Part shown: piece after piece, positions 18,351 through 26,685 of the stretch
Layout of the letters: each line of letters opens with the position of its first letter
How positions within the stretch are numbered: the stretch's first letter is position 1
Assembly (NCBI GenBank): GCA_964441505.1
Contig: CAYTUV010000013.1
Location: 32,340-96,339 of the forward strand
DNA length: 64,000 nt
From: Fen-1258 sp964441505
GTDB taxonomy: Bacteria > Bacteroidota > Ignavibacteria > Ignavibacteriales > Melioribacteraceae
Direction: 5' to 3'
Notes under the pieces: model-generated
The model's database searches: none
The model's input: only the letters and a program-made list of their open reading frames with translations
What the model was told of the DNA's origin: nothing
Translations under genes and position numbers: made by a program

Positions 18351-20558
18351 CTATTCAACAACTGAAAACGATGCTTCTTTCACATCAACAGAATTAGTTC
18401 CTACAAAAACTTTAAAATCGCCCGGCTCAACAACAAAGTTCATATCAATGTCATAGAATTTCAGTTTCTCAGGTGTAATTGTGAATTCGACCTTTTGGGA
18501 CTCACCGGCTTTCAAAAATATTTTCGTAAAATCTTTCAACTCTTTCACGGGACGTGTAACGGTTCCTACCAGATCACGGATGTAAAGCTGAACAACCTCT
18601 TCTCCATTCAAAGTGCCGGTGTTCTTTACTTCAACTTTCACTGTAAGCGATTCGTTCTTTTTAATTTTGTTTTTGCTCAAGGATATATCTGAATAGGAAA
18701 ATGTTGTGTAGCTCAATCCGAATCCAAACGGGTAGAGAGGAGTGTTTTCTATATCCTGATAGTAAGATGTATAGTGATTTTTAGGATCGTACGGACGGCC
18801 CGTATTTTTGTGATTGTAATAGATCGGAACCTGTCCTACATGGCGCGGAAAAGTTACGGGAAGTTTTCCGCTCGGATTATAATCTCCAAAGAGAACATCT
18901 GCAATCGCATTACCTGCCTGAATTCCAAGGTACCAGGATTCAATCACCGCAGAAACGTTTTCCTGAATCCAGGTAATCGCCAGTGGTCTTCCGTTCATCA
19001 GAACAACAATTACGGGTTTGCCGGTTTTCTGAATCTCTTCAACAAAACTCTGCTGAATACCGGGCAGATCCAGACTTGCTCGGGAACAGGCTTCACCGCT
19101 CATATTTCTGCTTTCACCAACAACGACTATTGCCACGTCTGACGATTTCACAAGTTCAATTGCTTTATTAAAACCGTCTTTCTCTTTTCCTTCTATTGTA
19201 CATCCCTCTTCATAATTGATTTCGGAATTCGCTCCTAATTTATTCTTAATCCCCTCTAAAACCGTAACAACATCTTTCGGGTTTCCCTGCTGATCCCATC
19301 CGCCGAGAGGATTATCCTTTGAATTTGCAAGAGGACCAACAACTGCAATTTTTTTCAAATCTTTTTTAAGCGGAAGAAGGTTATTCTGATTTTTTAGAAG
19401 GACGATTGATTCACGCGCAGATTGTAAAGTTGCCTGAACAATCTCTTTACTCATAATTGATTTTTTTTCACGTTCAACATTGCAGTATTTATAGGGATCG
19501 TCAAACAAACCGAGACGGAATTTGATTCTCAAAACTCTCCGTACACTTTCATCCAAAGTTTTCTCCGAGACCTTTCCTTCCTGAACTAAAGCAGCAAGGT
19601 GATTGTAATATGAATTTGTTTCCATATCCATATCCAGACCGGCATTGATTGCAAGTTCGCCTGCATGTTTCGAATCTCTTGCAACTCCGTGAGGAATCAA
19701 TTCGCCAATCGAATTCCAATCGCTTACAACAAACCCGTCGAACTTCCACTCATCGCGTAAAATTTTTGTGAGAAGAAATTTATTTGCGGATGAAGGTACG
19801 CCTCCTACTTCATTAAACGAAGCCATTAATGTAGCGGCACCTGCCCCTACTGCAGCTTTGAATGGCCGAAGATAGATTTCTCTGAAAGTTCTTTCTGAAA
19901 AATCAACGGTATTATAATCTCGTCCCCCTTCGGCTCCGCCGTAACCCGCAAAATGTTTTAAGCATGCGGCAATTGTATTTTCGGCAGAGAGATCCTTTCC
20001 CTGATATCCATTCACACGTGCAACTGCCATAAGAGAACCGAGGTATGGATCTTCTCCACTGCCCTCCATAATTCTTCCCCATCTCGGATCGCGTGCAATA
20101 TCAACCATCGGGTTAAATGTCCAATGAATTCCTGCCGATGACGCTTCAGTTGCCTGCCAGCGTGCGGATTTTTCTACGAGCTCGGGATTCCAACTGCCTG
20201 CTTCCGCAAGCGGAACCGGAAACGTAGCGCGGAATCCGTGAATTACATCAAGACCGAAAATGAGGGGGATTTTCAGTCGTGATTCTTCAACTGCAATCTT
20301 TTGCATTTTCTTTGTAGCTTCTGCACCCACAACATTTAGAAACGAACCAACCTTCCCTTTTAGAATTAAAGCATCGCTTCCCTCGTTCGACTTTTCAGTC
20401 TGTGTTCCTGTTGCCCAGCCTCCGCTGTATTGAACAAGCTGCCCAACCTTTTCATCAAGAGTCATCAATGCAAGAACAGAATCAATTCGCTGTTCGATTG
20501 TTTTTTTCTGCGCGAATGAAATTGTGCATACAAAAAAAAGAAGAATAATTTTTTTCAT
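18351..20558 (-). CDS. bglX: Periplasmic GH3 beta-glucosidase, BglX type
   Basis: A 735-residue secreted enzyme with a signal peptide (MKKIILLFFVCTISFAQ) and the full BglX layout. The GH3 barrel has FGLDVIHGFRATFPVPLAEA near 101-120, DPRWGRIMEGSGEDPYLGS near 157-175, KHFAGYGGAEGGRDYN near 201-216 and nucleophile Asp280 in VVSDWNS. The C-terminal domain has VVVGESRNMSGEACSRA (acid/base area), and an Fn3-like domain begins at FGFGLSYTTFSYS. Length and motifs match periplasmic BglX, which cleaves glucose from the non-reducing end of beta-gluco-oligosaccharides. It belongs to the long minus-strand glucan operon, between two smaller GH3 genes upstream and the esterase downstream. Confidence 0.9.
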   Translation of the reverse strand: MKKIILLFFVCTISFAQKKTIEQRIDSVLALMTLDEKVGQLVQYSGGWATGTQTEKSNEGSDALILKGKVGSFLNVVGAEATKKMQKIAVEESRLKIPLIFGLDVIHGFRATFPVPLAEAGSWNPELVEKSARWQATEASSAGIHWTFNPMVDIARDPRWGRIMEGSGEDPYLGSLMAVARVNGYQGKDLSAENTIAACLKHFAGYGGAEGGRDYNTVDFSERTFREIYLRPFKAAVGAGAATLMASFNEVGGVPSSANKFLLTKILRDEWKFDGFVVSDWNSIGELIPHGVARDSKHAGELAINAGLDMDMETNSYYNHLAALVQEGKVSEKTLDESVRRVLRIKFRLGLFDDPYKYCNVEREKKSIMSKEIVQATLQSARESIVLLKNQNNLLPLKKDLKKIAVVGPLANSKDNPLGGWDQQGNPKDVVTVLEGIKNKLGANSEINYEEGCTIEGKEKDGFNKAIELVKSSDVAIVVVGESRNMSGEACSRASLDLPGIQQSFVEEIQKTGKPVIVVLMNGRPLAITWIQENVSAVIESWYLGIQAGNAIADVLFGDYNPSGKLPVTFPRHVGQVPIYYNHKNTGRPYDPKNHYTSYYQDIENTPLYPFGFGLSYTTFSYSDISLSKNKIKKNESLTVKVEVKNTGTLNGEEVVQLYIRDLVGTVTRPVKELKDFTKIFLKAGESQKVEFTITPEKLKFYDIDMNFVVEPGDFKVFVGTNSVDVKEASFSVVE

Positions 20559-20581
20559 GTCAGTCCTCAGAGTAAGTATTA

Positions 20582-22393
20582 TTAATATGTCAATCCGAAT
20601 CCGTAAGGAAATAACGGATCGTAATTAGCATCACCCAAATTGATCGGAATCTGCTGCATATTTTTTGGCCATGAGTGAGGAAGTTTTCCGACCGGTTTGA
20701 AATCTCCAAAGAGCACATCGGCAACACCCTGACCTTCCGTTCCCGGCAGCCATGCGACAATAAAAGCTTTACTGCTATTTAAACTTGGTTCAATCAGCAT
20801 TGGTCTGCCCGAAAGGAGAATTACTACAACCGGAACTCCCGAAGCTTTTGCTTTTTCGATTGCATCAACATCTTCTTTAGCGAGACTCAAATCTTCACGG
20901 TCACCAAACATTTCCGCGTACGGAGTTTCTCCTACAACTACAACGCAAACATCTGCGCCTTCTGCACCTGATCCATCGGTTGATGTTGTAACTTTAGTAC
21001 TACTTGAAACAGTGTTTTTTATTGCTTGCAAAATTGTTGTACCGCCGTTTATCACGTTTCCGCTTTTGCTTTGCCAGATGATTGTCCAGCCGCCGCATTG
21101 ATTGCCGATATCATCGGCGCTCTTGCCTGTAACATGAATTCTTTTCATTTCTTTGGAAAGCGGTAATACCTTATCCTCATTCTTCAGGATAACGAGAGAT
21201 TGACGGACTGCATCTCGTGCAACTTCTCTGTGTTCTTTTGAACCGACCTTTGCAGTAAGATTCTTATCGGTCATCGGATTATCAAAAAGTCCCAATTCAA
21301 ATTTTACTTTCAATATTCTTTGAACCGCATCATCAATTCTGCTCAGCGGTATTTTATTTTCATTTACAAGTTCTTTTAAAAACGTAATAAATTCTACGTA
21401 ATTGTTATTCTGACCGGGAGCGTTTGGAATCATTGCCATATCAAGACCGGCATTAATCGATTTTTCGATAGCGTTTTTATAATCTTTGTCTAATTGATCT
21501 ATCCCCTGCCAGTCGGAAACCAAAAATCCCTTGAAGCCGAGTTCCCCTTTCAAAACATCTGTTAACAAATATTTTTGTCCGTGTAATTTTTCTCCGTTCC
21601 AACTGTTGTAAGAAACCATGATCGATTTGGCGCCGGCTTTTATTCCTTCGACATAACCGGGCAAATGGATTTTACGGAGAGTAGCTTCATCAACTTCCGT
21701 ATTGCCTTGATCTTTTCCTATAGTAGTACCGCCGTCACCAACATAATGCTTCACACATGCAAGCACTGAATTTTTATCAGAGAGATCCTTTCCCTGCATT
21801 CCTTTAACATACGCTGCGCCCAATACTTTTACCAGATCCGGATTTTCTCCAAAACTTTCATATGTTCTTCCCCATCTTTCGTTACGGGCAACAGCAACAC
21901 ATGGCGCAAAATCCCATTGCATTCCGGTACCTTTAATTTCTGTTGCCGTAACCGCTGCTACCTGCTCAATAAGTTTAGGATTACGTGTTGCGCCTAATCC
22001 GATATTGTGCGGAAATATTGTAGCGCCGTCAACATTGTTATGACCATGAACAGCATCAATTCCCCAAATAATTGGAATATTCAGACGTGTTTTTAAAGCG
22101 ATGTTCTGATATTTATCATAAAGTTCCGCCCAACCTTTTGCCGTAATATCTTCAGGCTCAGAATTACCTCCGCATAAGATAGAACCAAGAGAATATTTCG
22201 CAATATCTTTCACATTTTTTTTGATAGCGTCATAATCCACCTGAGTCATCTGGCCGATTTTTTCATCAAGCGTCATTTGAGAAAGAAGCGCCTTTACTTT
22301 TTTATCTATTGATTTTTCTTTGTCGGTTTGAGCGTTAGTCATAATTGCGCCTGTTAATAGCATGACTGCAAGAAGAAAAATATTTGTTTTCAT
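20582..22393 (-). CDS. GH3 beta-glucosidase without Fn3 domain (ExoI-like)
   Basis: A 603-residue secreted protein with a signal peptide (to about NAQ22). It has two GH3 domains and ends right after YDPLFPYGFGLTY, so it lacks the Fn3-like tail. Key motifs are WGIDAVHGHNNVDGATIFPH (110-129), RNERWGRTYESFGENPDL (170-187), KHYVGDGGTTIGKDQG (215-230), nucleophile Asp294 in LVSDWQGID, and GETPYAEMFGDREDLSL for the acid/base loop. This is the barley ExoI-like two-domain GH3 group, with broad action on 1,3-, 1,4- and other beta-glucosyl bonds. It is clearly a tandem paralogue of the next gene (22452-24254), but is predicted to be soluble periplasmic rather than lipid-anchored. Confidence 0.88.
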   Translation of the reverse strand: MKTNIFLLAVMLLTGAIMTNAQTDKEKSIDKKVKALLSQMTLDEKIGQMTQVDYDAIKKNVKDIAKYSLGSILCGGNSEPEDITAKGWAELYDKYQNIALKTRLNIPIIWGIDAVHGHNNVDGATIFPHNIGLGATRNPKLIEQVAAVTATEIKGTGMQWDFAPCVAVARNERWGRTYESFGENPDLVKVLGAAYVKGMQGKDLSDKNSVLACVKHYVGDGGTTIGKDQGNTEVDEATLRKIHLPGYVEGIKAGAKSIMVSYNSWNGEKLHGQKYLLTDVLKGELGFKGFLVSDWQGIDQLDKDYKNAIEKSINAGLDMAMIPNAPGQNNNYVEFITFLKELVNENKIPLSRIDDAVQRILKVKFELGLFDNPMTDKNLTAKVGSKEHREVARDAVRQSLVILKNEDKVLPLSKEMKRIHVTGKSADDIGNQCGGWTIIWQSKSGNVINGGTTILQAIKNTVSSSTKVTTSTDGSGAEGADVCVVVVGETPYAEMFGDREDLSLAKEDVDAIEKAKASGVPVVVILLSGRPMLIEPSLNSSKAFIVAWLPGTEGQGVADVLFGDFKPVGKLPHSWPKNMQQIPINLGDANYDPLFPYGFGLTY

Positions 22394-22451
22394 TTCTGCC
22401 CTTTAAAGATTGTTGAGTAATATTTTTATTATCATTGAAATAAGCATGCAT

Positions 22452-24254
22452 TTAATATGTCAATCCAAATCCGAAAGCAAAGAGCGGATCATAATTGGAG
22501 TCACCTGAGTTAATCGGAACCTGCGACATTGATCTCGGCCATGAATGAGGCAGCTTTCCAGTCGGTTTATAGTCACCAAACAGAACATCGGTTATACCAT
22601 CTCCTTCTGTCCCTGGCAGCCATGCGGCAATCAACGCATTGCTGTTATTTAATACATTTCCAAGTATCATGGGTCTTCCCGAAATCAGGATTGTTACGAA
22701 GGGGATTCCGGCAGATTTCAAATTATTTATAATAGTTTGGTCACTGATCGATAAATTCAAATCGCTTCTATCGCCGGATCCTTCTGCATAAGGTTTTTCT
22801 CCAATTACAACTATTCCGAAATCGTATCCGCTCGCGCCGTTTCCGTCTGAAGAATATGATACCAGCGTAGTGGGCGTTACTGCTTTTTTAACCGCCTGCA
22901 GAATTGTTGTACCCTGTGTAATGTTTCCTTCACTTCCCTGCCAGCTGATAGTCCAGCCGCCGCATTGAATACCTATGTCATCGGCAACCTTACCGGCAAC
23001 AAATATTTTTGACGCATTTTTTTTGAGAGGCAGAAGATTATTCTCGTTTTTCAAAAGTACAAGTGATTGGCGCACCGCATCACGTGCTACTGCACGGTGT
23101 TCTGCAGAACCAACGTTAGGAATCAGAGTGCGGTCGGAGTAAGGGTGATCAAATAATCCCATCTGAAATTTTATTTTCAATATTCTTCGAACAGCATCAT
23201 CAATCCGGCTCAGTGGAATTTTATTTGATGCAACAAGTTGTTTCACCGCTGCAAAAAATGTTTTGTAATCATACGGCAGCATCACCATATCAATTCCGGC
23301 ATTGATGGCATTTTGTACACGTGTATTATAGTCACCAGGGAGCTGATCAATTCCGCTCCAATCGCTAACTACAAATCCTTTGAAGTTCAATTCTCCTTTA
23401 AGAACATCGGTAATCCAATAGTAACTTCCGTGCATCTTCTGACCGTTGATACTGCTGAAAGAGATCATCACACTTCCAACACCGGCTTTAACTGCGTAAT
23501 CATAACCCGGCAAATGAATTCTTCTTATATCAGATTCACCAACCTGAACATCACCCTGATCTTTTCCGTCCTTAGTTGCACCGTCGCCTATAAAATGTTT
23601 TGCGCATGCAAGAATGGATGTGTTCGAACTTCCAAATGTTTTTAATTGAAATCCTTCAACGGCTGCCTGAGACATCAGTTTGGTTAGGTCGGCAGTTTCT
23701 CCGAATCCTTCGTAAGTTCGTCCCCATCTTTCGTTTTGCGGAACTGCTATGCACGGGGCAAATGTCCAATCAATTCCGGTAGCCGCAACTTCTACGGCAG
23801 CCGCCCGCGCAACATTATAAACAAGATTGATATTCCGTGTTGCACCCAAACCAATATTGTGCGGAAAAATTGTAGTTCCGTAAACATTATTGTTTCCATG
23901 AACTGCATCTATTCCGTAGATGAGCGGAATCTTTAATTTTGTTTTTAGCGCGTATCCCTGAAATGAATCGTAGAGATCTGCCCAGCCAGCGGTTGTGTTA
24001 TTGCCCGGGGAAGATCCGCCCCCGCTTAGAACCGAACCTATAAAATAATTTGTGATGTCCTGAGGATTATTAACTACCGCCGCACGGTCCACCTGAATCA
24101 TCTGCCCGATCTTTTCATCAAGCGACATACTTGACAAAAGTTCATCCGCATTTTTATCATTTGGTAAAACCTCAACGAGGGAATCTTCTTTTGAACAGGA
24201 AAGAATTAAAGTGATCAGGATTAAAAACGGTATAACAAAGAGTTTTTTATTCAT
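22452..24254 (-). CDS. GH3 beta-glucosidase lipoprotein (ExoI-like), tandem paralogue
   Basis: A 600-residue paralogue of the neighbouring GH3, with the same two-domain plan. Shared motifs include YGIDAVHGNNNVYGTTIFPH, QNERWGRTYEGFGETADL, KHFIGDGATKDGKDQGDV, nucleophile in VVSDWSGIDQLP, and GEKPYAEGSGDRSDLNL, with the same terminal YDPLFAFGFGLTY. Its signal ends in a lipobox (LILSC, Cys20), so it is a lipoprotein. The pair most likely arose by tandem duplication and then diverged in location, letting one copy act at the membrane surface and the other in the periplasm. It is the first GH3 after the glucokinase gene; the 117-bp gap upstream holds no gene but has short inverted repeats. Confidence 0.88.
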   Translation of the reverse strand: MNKKLFVIPFLILITLILSCSKEDSLVEVLPNDKNADELLSSMSLDEKIGQMIQVDRAAVVNNPQDITNYFIGSVLSGGGSSPGNNTTAGWADLYDSFQGYALKTKLKIPLIYGIDAVHGNNNVYGTTIFPHNIGLGATRNINLVYNVARAAAVEVAATGIDWTFAPCIAVPQNERWGRTYEGFGETADLTKLMSQAAVEGFQLKTFGSSNTSILACAKHFIGDGATKDGKDQGDVQVGESDIRRIHLPGYDYAVKAGVGSVMISFSSINGQKMHGSYYWITDVLKGELNFKGFVVSDWSGIDQLPGDYNTRVQNAINAGIDMVMLPYDYKTFFAAVKQLVASNKIPLSRIDDAVRRILKIKFQMGLFDHPYSDRTLIPNVGSAEHRAVARDAVRQSLVLLKNENNLLPLKKNASKIFVAGKVADDIGIQCGGWTISWQGSEGNITQGTTILQAVKKAVTPTTLVSYSSDGNGASGYDFGIVVIGEKPYAEGSGDRSDLNLSISDQTIINNLKSAGIPFVTILISGRPMILGNVLNNSNALIAAWLPGTEGDGITDVLFGDYKPTGKLPHSWPRSMSQVPINSGDSNYDPLFAFGFGLTY

Positions 24255-24371
24255 TTAAAGAAATTCCAAAATGCCGGAAAGGTCTGTCAATACCTGAATT
24301 GATTTTGAGCAGATCATTCCGGTTTAATATTCATTGAACAGCTTAACTGCTGCTCATCAGCGAAATAAATT

Positions 24372-25334
24372 TTATCTTTTTTTCAATTCATTCCATATTA
24401 AAGCACTTGCCCCAAGAACAGCCGCATGAGCACCCGGTAATGCAGATGGAAGAAGTTTAACTTTGTTTTTGAAAATGTTCAGCATGTATTCTTCCATGTA
24501 CCTCTTTGCTGGTACAAATATTAAATCACCGGCGAGAGCCAATCCACCGAAAAGAATTATTGCATCGGGACTTAAGTGAGCAACGGAATCTGCAAGTTTG
24601 AGACCAAGAATTTTTGCTGTGTAGTCAAAAGCGTCGAGAGCAAGCTCATCGCCGCTGTTTGCCGCATCGGCAATATCTTTGGCTGTAAGCTGATTAAAAC
24701 TAATGTTCCTTAATTCACTGGGAGTATTTGTCGTACCAATCAATTCATAAACTGTGCGTCGTATACCGGAAGCAGAAGCGTAAGTTTCAAGACAACCTTT
24801 TCTTCCGCAGCCGCACTCTCTTCCTTCAGGATCAACTATAGTATGACCGATCTCTCCGGCGAATCCATCGGCGCCGTAGACCAATTGACTGTTAACAACA
24901 ATACCGCTGCCGAGACCTGTACCGAGAGTAATAACAATAAAATCTTTCATTCCTTTTGCGGCACCGAAAATCATCTCTCCGATTGCCGCGGCGTTCGCAT
25001 CGTTTGTAATTGCTGATGGCAGCGGAGAATATTTTTTTACTATTTCTAATACATTTACTACCCCCCAATTTAAATTTGGAGGAAGTTCCACCGTACCTTT
25101 GTAATAATTCGCATTGGGGGCGCCAATTCCAACTCCTATCAATTCGTGATCATCAGAATATTTTTTGAAATCATCGTAGATCTTCTTAAACAGTCTGTTA
25201 AATAATTGATCTGCATCCTGATCTGCATGCGTCAGGATTGATGATTCGTAAATGCACTGACCTGCTTCATCAACAAAACCAAACACAGTATTGGTGCCGC
25301 CTACATCAATTCCTATTGCAACTTTTTTCTTCAT
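24372..25334 (-). CDS. ROK-family glucokinase
   Basis: A 320-residue cytoplasmic sugar kinase. The N-terminal phosphate-binding motif is GIDVGGTNTVFGF (about 7-19), the catalytic area is ITNDANAAAIGE (about 107-118), and the ROK zinc and signature motifs are GEIGHTIVDPEGRECGCGRKGCLE (given here as two parts: GEIGHTIV and CGCGRKGCLE, about 160-183). This combination matches glucokinases and related glucose kinases of the ROK family. It lies 2 bp after the sugar transporter gene, so the pair imports and phosphorylates the glucose produced by the operon's GH3 enzymes. N-acetylglucosamine or fructose specificity cannot be excluded by motif alone, but the surrounding beta-glucan genes favour glucose. 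Confidence 0.9.
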   Translation of the reverse strand: MKKKVAIGIDVGGTNTVFGFVDEAGQCIYESSILTHADQDADQLFNRLFKKIYDDFKKYSDDHELIGVGIGAPNANYYKGTVELPPNLNWGVVNVLEIVKKYSPLPSAITNDANAAAIGEMIFGAAKGMKDFIVITLGTGLGSGIVVNSQLVYGADGFAGEIGHTIVDPEGRECGCGRKGCLETYASASGIRRTVYELIGTTNTPSELRNISFNQLTAKDIADAANSGDELALDAFDYTAKILGLKLADSVAHLSPDAIILFGGLALAGDLIFVPAKRYMEEYMLNIFKNKVKLLPSALPGAHAAVLGASALIWNELKKR

Positions 25335-25336
25335 AT

Positions 25337-26656
25337 TTAAGCCTTTGCAGTAATATATGATGGTTTATGTCCTTTGAGTCCGTAATAAGCTATATAGATG
25401 TAACACAGTACCGGAATAAAAAACGCATGATGAATACCGATAGTATCCGCAAAGTAACCCTGAACCACTGGAAGAATTGCACCACCCACAATTGCGGTAC
25501 AAAGAATTCCGGAGGCTTGGCCGGTATGTTTGCCAAGTCCGTCAATTGCAAGTGTGAAAATTGTGGGAAACATTATAGAATTGAAAAGTCCAACTGCAAG
25601 AATTGCCCACATTGCCACCTGACCGAATGTCAGCATTGAAATAATCACAAGAATGCCGGCAACTAATGCATTGAATGCCAGAACTTTTCCGGGATTAATT
25701 TTCCTTTGAACTGCAGATCCGATAAATCTTCCAATCATAGCTCCACCCCAATAGAAGGATACAAATTTACCTGCATCGGCTTCATGTAAACCAGCTATGA
25801 ATGGCTGACCGATATAGTTAACAAGAAAACTTCCGATAGAAACCTCACCGCCTACATAAACAAAAATTGCTATTGCCCCAAGAACTAAATGTTTATAACC
25901 CCATGCACTTTTATGCATGTCATGATAATTCACACCGTCATCGCCGCTTGCCATAATATCTCCCGCTTCAATTTTTGGCAGCTTGATGATTGCAAAGATC
26001 GCAGCAATAACAAATAATGCTGCAGCTAATCCAAGATATGGAACTTGAACTGCGCCGGCTTCTGCCAATTTATATGCAGAAATTTGATCGGGACTCATTG
26101 TTTTAAAATCTTCAACTGTCTTCACAGCAATAGAAAGAATTATCAGTGCGCCAAAGTATGGTGCAATTGTAGTTCCAAGTGAGTTAAATGCTTGAGTAAG
26201 ATTTAATCTGCTGGATGCCGTTTCGGGTTTGCCGAGAATTGCAACGTAAGGATTTGCTGCTACTTGTAGAATTGTGATACCTGCTGCCAACACGAACAAT
26301 GCACCTAGAAACATTGCATAAGACTGCATACTTGCTGCCGGATAAAATAATAAACATCCGATCCCTGCAGTTATTAATCCGATTACTATTCCGCTCTTAT
26401 ACCCAATTTTTTCTACAAGAATTCCTGCCGGCAGAGAAACAATTGCATAAGCAGTAAAAAAACTGAATTGAATCAGCATCACTTGTGTATAGTTTAAAGT
26501 GAAAACTGCTTTGAGATGAGGAATTAAAATATCGTTCAGGCAAGTAATAAAACCCCACATAAAAAATAACGATGTAAGAACTGTTAGTGCGAAGTTATAA
26601 TTTTGCCCGCCGTTAACAGCTTTTGCATTCGATGTAGTTGGTGCAGAAGAAGCCAT
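25337..26656 (-). CDS. MFS sugar transporter, FucP/GlcP family
   Basis: A 439-residue integral membrane protein with about 12 hydrophobic segments. Features of the fucose/glucose-galactose proton symporter family are FFMWGFITCLNDILIPHLK (about 32-50), FFTAYAIVSLPAGIL (about 66-80), LQVAANPYVAILGKPETASSRLNLTQ (split here: LQVAANPYVAILG then SSRLNLTQAFNSLGT, about 130-165) and FYWGGAMIGRFIGS (about 300). It probably carries glucose across the inner membrane. It has AAGGAG upstream and lies between the circularly permuted GH16 gene and the glucokinase, with which it nearly overlaps. No LacI operator was found near it. Confidence 0.9.
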   Translation of the reverse strand: MASSAPTTSNAKAVNGGQNYNFALTVLTSLFFMWGFITCLNDILIPHLKAVFTLNYTQVMLIQFSFFTAYAIVSLPAGILVEKIGYKSGIVIGLITAGIGCLLFYPAASMQSYAMFLGALFVLAAGITILQVAANPYVAILGKPETASSRLNLTQAFNSLGTTIAPYFGALIILSIAVKTVEDFKTMSPDQISAYKLAEAGAVQVPYLGLAAALFVIAAIFAIIKLPKIEAGDIMASGDDGVNYHDMHKSAWGYKHLVLGAIAIFVYVGGEVSIGSFLVNYIGQPFIAGLHEADAGKFVSFYWGGAMIGRFIGSAVQRKINPGKVLAFNALVAGILVIISMLTFGQVAMWAILAVGLFNSIMFPTIFTLAIDGLGKHTGQASGILCTAIVGGAILPVVQGYFADTIGIHHAFFIPVLCYIYIAYYGLKGHKPSYITAKA

Positions 26657-26685
26657 TTATTTCTCCTTATTGGTTATATCCAAAT

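Noticed and set aside
22431..22447. TTATCATTGAAATAAG upstream of the GH3 gene at 20582, similar to half of the sites A and B
   Set aside because: Only one half is present, the symmetry is poor, and no -24/-12-like element follows.
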